A stretch of DNA of 7,402 bases from Verrucomicrobiales bacterium (lineage in GTDB: Bacteria > Verrucomicrobiota > Verrucomicrobiia > Verrucomicrobiales > DEV007). Below, piece by piece: positions 1 through 5,460 of this stretch. The stretch spans positions 1 through 7,402 of the forward strand of contig JALRFZ010000131.1 of the NCBI GenBank assembly GCA_023253615.1, given 5' to 3'. The position numbers and the translations under genes were made by a program. The notes under the pieces are model-generated. The model saw nothing but the letters and a program-made list of their open reading frames with translations, made no database searches and had not been told where the DNA came from. The first letter of the stretch is position 1; the number at the start of each line of letters is the position of its first letter.

Positions 1-599
1 GCCAGCGCGGTCTGGGCGCCGTAGCTCCACTGCACGGGTTTTTGGCTTTGATAGACGAGCCCTTTTTCCACCAGAGTCGCGAAGACACGGATGATGTCGG
101 CCTCGTATTCCGGCGAGAGGGTGAGGTAGGGATTTTCCCAATCGCCCAGCACGCCGAGGCGGCGGAAGGAATTGCGCTGGATGTCGATGTATTCGCGGGC
201 GAAGGCCTCGGAGCGGCGGCGGATCTCGGCGGGCTCGAGGCCGCGGGTTTCCTTCACCACCTTGAACTCGATCGGCAGCCCGTGGCAGTCCCAGCCGGGG
301 ATGTAGGGGCATTCGTGCCCGGCCATGGACTTGCTCTTGAGGACGAGATCCTTCAGCACCTTGTTCAGCGCCGTGCCCATGTGGACGTCGCCGTTGGCGA
401 AGGGCGGCCCGTCGTGGAGGATGAATTTCGGCAGGGCGGCGGCGCGGCGGCGCTCGACGATGCGGTGGTAAAGGCCGTCTTTCTCCCAGCGGGCGAGGCG
501 ATCGGGTTCGCGCGTGACGAGGTCTCCCCGCATCGGGAAAGCCGTGTCGGGAAGGTTCAGGGTCGCTTTGTAGCGGGAGGAGCCGTCGGATTCGCTCAT
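1..599 (-). CDS. ileS: Isoleucyl-tRNA synthetase, N-terminal part (gene runs off the left edge)
   Basis: Class I aminoacyl-tRNA synthetase that charges tRNA-Ile with isoleucine in the cytoplasm. Only the first 199 codons are present. Seen: residues 60-76 read ILHDGPPFANGDVHMGT, the N-terminal class I region around the HIGH signature, with HMGT at 73-76 where HIGH is usual. It is followed by ALNKVLKD and by PYIPGWDCHGLPIE at about 98-111, a block typical of IleS that also separates it from ValS and LeuS. The N-terminus (LNLPDTAFPMRGDL) is a usual bacterial IleS opening. The start ATG at 599-597 gives the expected short leader before that block. I see no clear Shine-Dalgarno sequence upstream. 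The catalytic KMSKS motif, editing domain and zinc-binding C-terminus lie outside the window. The nearest upstream gene ends 154 bases away and a promoter-like sequence lies in the gap, so it is probably transcribed on its own. Confidence 0.96.
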   Translation of the reverse strand, partial: MSESDGSSRYKATLNLPDTAFPMRGDLVTREPDRLARWEKDGLYHRIVERRRAAALPKFILHDGPPFANGDVHMGTALNKVLKDLVLKSKSMAGHECPYIPGWDCHGLPIEFKVVKETRGLEPAEIRRRSEAFAREYIDIQRNSFRRLGVLGDWENPYLTLSPEYEADIIRVFATLVEKGLVYQSQKPVQWSYGAQTAL

Positions 600-624
600 A
601 TAGGGCCGGAAATGAAAGGCGGCA

Positions 625-653
625 AGCCTAGCACCCCCGGCGGGACGGGTCAA
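625..653 (-). promoter_or_regulatory. Putative sigma70 extended -10 promoter for ileS
   Basis: On the minus strand, TTGACC (653-648) matches the -35 consensus at five of six bases. A 17-base spacer follows, then TAGGCT (630-625) as a weak -10 with three of six matches, preceded by TGC, which makes an extended -10 (TG-n). A start of transcription around 617 would give a leader of roughly 18-20 bases before the ileS ATG, leaving no room for a T-box or other riboswitch. The rest of the 600-753 gap holds no other feature I can support. This is consensus matching only, and the weak -10 hexamer limits confidence. Confidence 0.4.
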
Positions 654-753
654 AGGGGGAGTGGGGGGCGAACGGTGGTCGATCCGGCCCGCATCCCGTC
701 GCCCCACACTCCAGGAAGGCGGGCTCGCAACCATCTGAGACGGGCTTTCACCT

Positions 754-1164
754 TTATCGAAGCTTGTCGATGATTTGCTCCAGATCACCTTCAACCCGCA
801 CGACAATGGCATCGATGGCAAACAGAACTCCGGCCCGGTCCTTGAGGAAATTCGCAGGATGAGCATCGAAAACCGCGATGTCGTCGAGATCGCGATAAAA
901 CGAAAGGGATCCTCGATAGCCGGCACAATATCCGGGGAGGTGGGAAAACCTTCGCGCCTCGAAATATGCGATCATTTCCTCGCGGGTTGCGGCCGATCCG
1001 ACAATGGTCGGTTGCTTGGTGACAATGGCCAGCCCCATCGGTTCCCGAACGACACCCATCAGTTGAATGTCGTCGTCCAGAATCCGGTTGGAAAGAATGA
1101 GACGCTCAAGGTATTCGCCGGGCAGCGCGCGAACGAGAGTCGCTTGTCCACTCAGGCCGATCAC
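754..1164 (-). CDS. Kinase-like protein, C-terminal catalytic part of a split gene
   Basis: A 136-residue ORF read from a GTG at 1164. Seen: residues 100-106 are DAHPANF and residue 118 is Asp in FAID. The spacing (D-x4-N, then 13 residues to the second Asp) is exactly that of the catalytic loop and metal-binding Asp of protein-kinase-like folds (HRDxxxxN ... DFG). EYLERL (17-22) could be a helix C region. From memory, similar bacterial proteins with a D(A/L)HxxN ... ID ending are annotated as hypothetical or as kinase-like domains of polyvalent phage proteins. I infer a kinase-like or nucleotide-transferring fold, and the substrate is unknown. The beta3 lysine and the N-terminal lobe lie in another frame immediately upstream, so this is probably the second half of a frameshifted gene. 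The GTG start overlaps the upstream stop as GTGA, so reinitiation could still produce this piece. Confidence 0.6.
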   Translation of the reverse strand: MIGLSGQATLVRALPGEYLERLILSNRILDDDIQLMGVVREPMGLAIVTKQPTIVGSAATREEMIAYFEARRFSHLPGYCAGYRGSLSFYRDLDDIAVFDAHPANFLKDRAGVLFAIDAIVVRVEGDLEQIIDKLR

Positions 1165-1310
1165 GGAGAAGCCGTAGGTCCCAGGGTGGCTTTGAGGTAA
1201 AACCGTTCGCCACGTTGTATGCGATGTTCTTCACCGCCGGGCTCGAAATCATCCAGTAATCCGGCAGGATCTAACCAGCATTCCCGTCTTTTTGCCCACT
1301 CCTCGAGGTC
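1161..1310 (-). pseudogene. N-terminal lobe of the kinase-like gene, in a different frame and without a start codon
   Basis: This frame ends at the TGA at 1163-1161 and reads as credible protein from about 1310: DLEEWAKRREC, then GGEEHRI, then FYLKATLG. From memory, the LEEWA...C.WLD...GGEEHR pattern is the usual beginning of proteins related to the downstream 136-residue piece, and the Lys in YLKAT would be the beta3 (VAIK-type) lysine. Continuing this frame gives PTASP and a stop. Moving to the -1 frame near 1180-1186 instead gives GTYGFSVIGL, which joins smoothly to the downstream ORF. A single missing base in the GGG run at 1182-1180 would explain the break. Upstream of 1310 the frame stays open but reads as low-complexity shadow of the 60-residue ORF, and no ATG, GTG or TTG in this frame lies near 1310. 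Either a second frame change separates it from that ORF, or initiation is unusual. Pseudogene or sequencing error are both possible. Confidence 0.5.
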
Positions 1311-1453
1311 TCTTTCCTGGCGTCCTCGAAGAACTTCTCGCTGGCTCGCCGGTGCTCCTGCTCCTGCTGACGGAGTTCTTCCAAGGAAATCCGAGGCTGA
1401 CTGTAGCGGGCCTTGAGCATTTCCTCGGAGGTCAGGTTGACGATCACTTTCAT
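1271..1453 (-). CDS. Small 60-residue protein of unknown function ahead of the kinase-like gene
   Basis: The ORF begins MKVIVNLTSEEMLKARYSQP and ends SGQKDGNAG. The ATG at 1453-1451 is preceded by GGAG (1461-1458) four bases upstream, a reasonable though close ribosome binding site. This is the best initiation signal in the 754-1564 region. The body is highly charged (EELRQQEQEHRRASEKFFEDARKE) and probably one long helix. I do not recognise a family. Its last 13 codons overlap, in a different frame, the start of the recognisable kinase-like lobe. Two readings fit: a separate small partner gene overlapping the next gene, or the N-terminus of one longer protein that has suffered a frameshift between about 1310 and 1275. 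The coding look fades in the last ten codons, where the alternative frame becomes convincing, which slightly favours the frameshift. Confidence 0.5.
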   Translation of the reverse strand: MKVIVNLTSEEMLKARYSQPRISLEELRQQEQEHRRASEKFFEDARKETSRSGQKDGNAG

Positions 1454-1523
1454 CGATCTCCATGGTAATCGAAGCCATGCTCGCGTGCAAGACATCCTCT
1501 GGCAAGGTCTCGCTTGCTCACTA

Positions 1524-1545
1524 CGGACGTTCAGAGCGTCGTCCG
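1524..1545 (-). terminator. Weak hairpin downstream of the HTTM gene
   Basis: CGGACG (1524-1529) and CGTCCG (1540-1545) form a six-base-pair stem with a ten-base loop, starting 20 bases past the HTTM stop codon. There is no T-run on the minus strand after the stem, so it is not a canonical intrinsic terminator. It may be chance, or a stabilising 3' structure at the end of the rapA-PBP-HTTM unit. The rest of the 1464-1564 gap shows no strong promoter: TTGCCA and TTGCAC boxes exist, but their partner -10 hexamers are poor. Confidence 0.2.
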
Positions 1546-1564
1546 GCTCGAGAGGCTGGCCCCC

Positions 1565-3226
1565 TCAATGCGTACACCCCATCGGCCCCTCGAGGCTTTC
1601 GAGCCTGCGGAACCAGAGGAATTTCCGGTGCAGCAAGGGGAGCGGTTCGAAGGCTTCGGGATCGCCGTGGATCTGGCCGTCCTTTCTCCCGAGCGACTCC
1701 TCCTTGCCTTTGCGGGTGTAAGTCACCTCGAAGTCGCCCTCGTGTTCGCTCACGAGTCGGCGGAATTCGAACCAAGGGAGAATGCGGTGACCGAGATTCG
1801 CGAATTGCTGGATCCCCTGAGGGCGGCTCGACGGGCCGAGGATGTCGGGCGCGGAGGTGAGGACCTCGACCATGTCTTTCTGCAGATCAAAGACATCGGC
1901 GCGGCGGAGGAACAGGTGGTTGCCCGCGGCCTCGGAGCGCAGGTTGCTGTACATCGAGAAAGAGGTCTGCGTCCGTCCGCCGATCCAGGGCCACAGTCCG
2001 TTGAGGAGCACGGGGAGCAGGCCGACCCAGGCGAGGGTGGCCCTGGAGCGGTTCGGCATCGCGCCCGTGGCGGGACCACCGCGCCAGCCGGCGATGAGAT
2101 AACAGGCGCCGATCCAGAGGCCCCAGGCGAAGAAGGCGAAGAACCCGATGCGGTTCGCGGTCCAGAAGACTTCGTAGCTGCGTGCGATGGTGAGATAGAG
2201 CGTGCCCTGGGTGATGAGCACGGCGAAGAAGATCCCCACGACGAGGGCACGGGCGCGACGTCGTCCTTTCGCGATTTCACCTCCGCCGATCCAGCGGAGT
2301 TGTTGATCCCAGAGTCCCTGCAGGGCGCGTCCCCATTCAAGGGGAAGGAAGAGCAGGAGAATGGCGAGGATGAGGGTGGTGAAGCTGTAGATGCCCGCGG
2401 CCGGATGGATCGAGAGCCAGAGGTGGAAGACGATGGCGGCGACAAATCCGACGTATCGGGTGCGGCGGCAGTAGAGCAGGATGGGGATGCCGAGTTCGAA
2501 AACGAGCGAGCCGACCGCGGCGGGGACGAGCGTCCAGCGATCGGTGGGGATGAGATTGCCGAAATACGCGGCGATCTCGACGTGGAGTTGCCCGGCGCAG
2601 GAGACGTCGGGATTGAAGTAATCCCAATTCAGCTTCTGGATCACGGCCCAGACGTACATGATGAGCACGGCGGCGCGCAGGACGGGTGCGATGCGGCCGA
2701 AGTAGTCGTCGCCGCCTCCGACCGTCGGCGTGCGAAAGAGGACGCGCCAGAGGGCGGCGAGGAGGAAGAGGGTCGTCAAGGCCCCGAGGAGGTAGCCTTG
2801 AGGGAAGACCGGCAGCAGGAAATAGGCGGCTTTCGCCAGCACCGCGACGACGAGGAGGAGAAGCCGCGGTTTCCACGCTCCGCCGGCGCGCGCGAGCTCG
2901 GCGCGCCCGTCGCCGCGTAGGAAAAAGCCGATCGCGCCGAGGAGGATGATGAGGTGCAGCATGCCCTCGTAGAGAATGTGGTTCGGCACGAAGGGCAGCT
3001 TGTCCCAGAGTTGCAGGATCGAGGCGACACCGTGGATGGCGAAGCGCAGGACGCAGTCGGGCCGGTAGATCAGGGCGATGGCGGAGAGGACGAGCACCCA
3101 GCCTTCCCACGACTCGGTCCAGAAGGTGAAGGCGAGCTGATGGATCAGGGTGGAGACCCCCCAGACAAAGGAAAAGGTCGCGAAGGGACGGTATTCGGTG
3201 CGGTCGGAAACGGCGGCGGTGGTCAT
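1565..3226 (-). CDS. HTTM / vitamin-K-dependent gamma-carboxylase-like integral membrane protein
   Basis: A 553-residue polytopic membrane protein. I see about ten to twelve hydrophobic segments, near residues 16-36, 42-56, 86-103, 121-140, 146-163, 181-197, 231-252, 257-273, 278-296, 328-345, 360-379 and 397-415. A soluble C-terminal tail of about 135 residues follows. The segment YVWAVIQKLNWDYF (191-204) matches the human gamma-glutamyl carboxylase block GVKKLDADW around its catalytic Lys, with Lys198 in the equivalent place. A later FHLWLSIH (267-274) matches the FH-containing helix of the family. SMYSNLRSE (424-432) also recurs in bacterial HTTM proteins as I remember them. The reaction and substrate of the bacterial members are largely unknown. 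The ATG at 3226 was chosen because it is followed directly by a membrane-protein N-terminus. An in-frame ATG at 3373 would overlap the PBP by 86 bases and add a 49-residue low-complexity leader. There is no clear Shine-Dalgarno sequence. It lies 61 bases after the PBP and is probably cotranscribed with it. Confidence 0.85.
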   Translation of the reverse strand: MTTAAVSDRTEYRPFATFSFVWGVSTLIHQLAFTFWTESWEGWVLVLSAIALIYRPDCVLRFAIHGVASILQLWDKLPFVPNHILYEGMLHLIILLGAIGFFLRGDGRAELARAGGAWKPRLLLLVVAVLAKAAYFLLPVFPQGYLLGALTTLFLLAALWRVLFRTPTVGGGDDYFGRIAPVLRAAVLIMYVWAVIQKLNWDYFNPDVSCAGQLHVEIAAYFGNLIPTDRWTLVPAAVGSLVFELGIPILLYCRRTRYVGFVAAIVFHLWLSIHPAAGIYSFTTLILAILLLFLPLEWGRALQGLWDQQLRWIGGGEIAKGRRRARALVVGIFFAVLITQGTLYLTIARSYEVFWTANRIGFFAFFAWGLWIGACYLIAGWRGGPATGAMPNRSRATLAWVGLLPVLLNGLWPWIGGRTQTSFSMYSNLRSEAAGNHLFLRRADVFDLQKDMVEVLTSAPDILGPSSRPQGIQQFANLGHRILPWFEFRRLVSEHEGDFEVTYTRKGKEESLGRKDGQIHGDPEAFEPLPLLHRKFLWFRRLESLEGPMGCTH

Positions 3227-3287
3227 GGGGGGCGGTGGTGACGGGTCGGCGCGGGCGCGTTTCAGAGCAAGCGGCAGGACAAAATGT

Positions 3288-5423
3288 TCAATGGGAATGA
3301 CAATTTTTGCGCGGGATGAGGTCGTGCGGGACTTCCTCGATGTAGACGCTACCCGCGTCGCGGCAGTCGTCACCCACCATCCATCCGGATTCGCGGCAGA
3401 GCTCCATTTGGATGACCTCGCCGGGATCGGGAAACTCCCCGAAATCGTAGCCGATGCGCGAGGCTTCGGTCATGAGATCGTGCCACACGGGGACGGCGAT
3501 GCGGCCGCCATAGGCGTCGTCCATGATCTTGGCGGGCTGGTCGAGACCGATCCAGACGCCACAGGAGAGGCGGCTCGTGTAACCGACGAACCAGGCGTCC
3601 TCGAAATCGTTCGTGGTGCCGGTCTTGCCTCCGGCGGGGGCGGTGAAGCCCATCTGCCGGAGCCCCGCGCCCGTCCCGCCATCGGCGACGACCTTTTTCA
3701 GGAGCTTCGAGGTGAGCCATGCGGCCCCGGGGGACAGGACGCGGTAGTTCGCGTCCTCATGCTGGTAGAGGACGGTGCCATCGCGGTCGGCGACGGATTC
3801 GAGGAAGTAGGGCTGGTGGCGGGTGCCTCCGGTGGCGAAAGCGCTGTAGGCGCTCGCGACGTCCCTGACATTCGCACCAACAGTGCCGATGTAGAGCGGC
3901 GGGGTCGGCTCGGCGCGCTCGGCCGCACCGAGTCCGGCGTGCTCCATCATCGCGATGACGGTGTCGATCCCGGCCCATTCGCCGACGCGGGCGGTCATGG
4001 TGTTGCGCGATTGGATCAGGCCGGTTTCCACGGGGAGACGATCGCCGTAGACGCCGTCGGCATTCTGCGGATTCCACCCGATCCTGTCCCAGGGGATCTC
4101 GCCCGGAGCGAGGGCCGCATCGCTGACGAGCATGCCCGGAAAGAGGCCGCGCTCGAAGGCGGTGCCGTAGACGAGGGGCTTGAAGACGGAACCCATGGGC
4201 CGCCGCGAACGGGTCGCGCGATTGAATTCGCTGTGGGCGAAGTCGCGTCCGCCGACGAGGGCACGGATCGCCCCGCTGTAGTTTTCGAGCACGACGGTGG
4301 CGGCCTGGAGATAGGCGGGATCTCCGGATTGATAAGCCGCGTAGGTCGGATGGGTGAAGCCCGGCCGGCTTTCCAATTCCGCGAGGCGGGTCCGCACGGT
4401 GCTCTCGGCGGCGGTCTGGAGCCGGAGATCGAAGGTGGTCTGGATCTTCAATCCACCGACCCCGACGTGGGAGGGAAAAAGCGATTTCACCTCTTCCTCG
4501 ACCATGCGGAGGAGGTGCGATTGCTCGGAGATCTTCGCTTCCTGCCGCAGCATTTCCATCCACCGGGACTGGGGCAGCACCTGTGGCCGCGCGAGGCAGA
4601 GGGATTCGGCCTCCTCCCCGGTGATCATGCCCTCGTCCGCCATGCGGTGCAGGGTGCTGCGCATCTCGCGGAGCGCGGCATCGTAGTGGCGGAAGGGCGA
4701 GAAACCGTTCGGCGCGCGGATCACGCCGGCGATCATGGCGGCCTCGGGCAGGGAGAGTTCGGAGGCGTGTTTGCCGAAGTAACCGCGCGCGGCCTGCTCG
4801 ATCCCGTTCATCCCCGTGCCGAGGAAGACGCGGTTCACGTAGTGGGTGAGGATCTCGTCCTTCGTGTAGTGATGCTCGATGCGCCGCGCGATCGCCATTT
4901 CGAGGAGCTTGCGCCGCATCGTGCGGCCGGTGAGCCCGAAGGTCATGCGCGTGAGCTGCATCGTCAGGGTACTCGCTCCCTGGACGGTGCGCTTTTCCCG
5001 GAAGTTCCGCAGCCACGCGCGGATGAGACCGCGGTGGTCGATGCCGTGGTGTTGGTGAAAGCGCGAGTCTTCCCGCGCCACGAGTGCCTGGAGGAAGTGC
5101 GGCGAGATCTGATCGAGCGGCAAGTGCGTGCCGACATTCTCTCCGTGGAGGTAGCCGACAAGGGCGCCGGTCGCATCGGTGACGGTCGACTCCATCGGCA
5201 TGCGGCCGACCGCGGTGAGATCGTAGCGCGCCGCCTGGCGATCATAGTTGAAAAGGATCAACGCGGCGACCAGGAGCGCGCCGCAGGCACCGACGAGTCC
5301 GATCAGGATGACGAGACGGACGAGCGGAAGGGCGAGGAGGCGACGCCAACGCGGGAGCTCCGGTTCCCCCCTTTTCCGGGAGGGAACGATCCGTTTTCGC
5401 GGACCTTTGGCGGGACGGGTCAT
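3288..5423 (-). CDS. Class A penicillin-binding protein (PBP1A type), bifunctional glycosyltransferase/transpeptidase
   Basis: The protein polymerises lipid II into glycan strands and cross-links them on the outer face of the inner membrane. Of its 711 residues, the first 30 are a basic cytoplasmic tail and about 33-57 are a membrane anchor. Residues about 90-270 are the GT51 domain, with EDSRFHQHHGID (catalytic Glu118), QGASTLTMQL (148-157) and RKLLEMAIARRIE (Glu175, probably the second catalytic Glu). The transpeptidase domain spans about 375-650, with GSVFKP (nucleophile Ser412, Lys415), SRN (472-474) and KTG (600-602). All key motifs are intact, so the enzyme should be active and bind beta-lactams. 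It is shorter than E. coli PBP1a (about 850), consistent with no extra inter-domain module. The C-terminal tail carries Cys676 and Cys687, which could form a periplasmic disulfide. The ATG at 5423 gives a normal N-terminal tail but has no clear Shine-Dalgarno sequence. The gene starts 37 bases after rapA and 61 bases before the HTTM gene. Confidence 0.96.
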   Translation of the reverse strand: MTRPAKGPRKRIVPSRKRGEPELPRWRRLLALPLVRLVILIGLVGACGALLVAALILFNYDRQAARYDLTAVGRMPMESTVTDATGALVGYLHGENVGTHLPLDQISPHFLQALVAREDSRFHQHHGIDHRGLIRAWLRNFREKRTVQGASTLTMQLTRMTFGLTGRTMRRKLLEMAIARRIEHHYTKDEILTHYVNRVFLGTGMNGIEQAARGYFGKHASELSLPEAAMIAGVIRAPNGFSPFRHYDAALREMRSTLHRMADEGMITGEEAESLCLARPQVLPQSRWMEMLRQEAKISEQSHLLRMVEEEVKSLFPSHVGVGGLKIQTTFDLRLQTAAESTVRTRLAELESRPGFTHPTYAAYQSGDPAYLQAATVVLENYSGAIRALVGGRDFAHSEFNRATRSRRPMGSVFKPLVYGTAFERGLFPGMLVSDAALAPGEIPWDRIGWNPQNADGVYGDRLPVETGLIQSRNTMTARVGEWAGIDTVIAMMEHAGLGAAERAEPTPPLYIGTVGANVRDVASAYSAFATGGTRHQPYFLESVADRDGTVLYQHEDANYRVLSPGAAWLTSKLLKKVVADGGTGAGLRQMGFTAPAGGKTGTTNDFEDAWFVGYTSRLSCGVWIGLDQPAKIMDDAYGGRIAVPVWHDLMTEASRIGYDFGEFPDPGEVIQMELCRESGWMVGDDCRDAGSVYIEEVPHDLIPRKNCHSH

Positions 5424-5460
5424 CAGGCGGAGGGTCGGAGTCGGTCCGCGGCTCCGCCGC

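Noticed and set aside
687..724. Inverted repeat GCCCGC ... GCGGGC in the gap before ileS
   Set aside because: The six-base arms are 26 bases apart with no T-run, so it is not a credible terminator or operator.
42..773. A 243-codon plus-strand open frame across the ileS start
   Set aside because: The minus strand encodes IleS with HDGPPFANG and PGWDCHGLP blocks. The plus-strand reading is a shadow and also runs through the promoter gap.
1286..1296. Possible programmed -1 frameshift at the A-run (CAAAAAG) in the 60-residue ORF
   Set aside because: In the ORF's frame the codons are GGG CAA AAA GAC, so the run is not in the A-AAA-AAG phase needed for efficient slippage. Re-pairing of CAA as GCA would be poor.
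1311..1505. Upstream extension of the kinase-like N-terminal frame to ATG codons at 1463 or 1505
   Set aside because: The residues (GNAQGPLQSASDFLGRTPSAGAGAPAS) look like a shadow of the 60-residue ORF. The GGAG site is positioned for the 1453 start, not for these.
1514..2920. A 468-codon plus-strand open frame opposite the HTTM gene
   Set aside because: Its composition is low-complexity acidic (EEG, DEG, GGD runs), mirroring hydrophobic codons on the other strand. The minus-strand frame gives a clear membrane protein with family motifs.
3227..3373. A longer N-terminus for the HTTM protein from the ATG at 3373
   Set aside because: The extra 49 residues are Ser/Arg/Pro-rich low complexity overlapping the end of the PBP in another frame. 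The ATG at 3226 begins a natural membrane-protein N-terminus.
5448..5460. Inverted repeat GCGGC-GGA-GCCGC between rapA and the PBP
   Set aside because: Five base pairs with a three-base loop and no T-run. In DNA this rich in GC, such a repeat is expected by chance, so I do not call a terminator.
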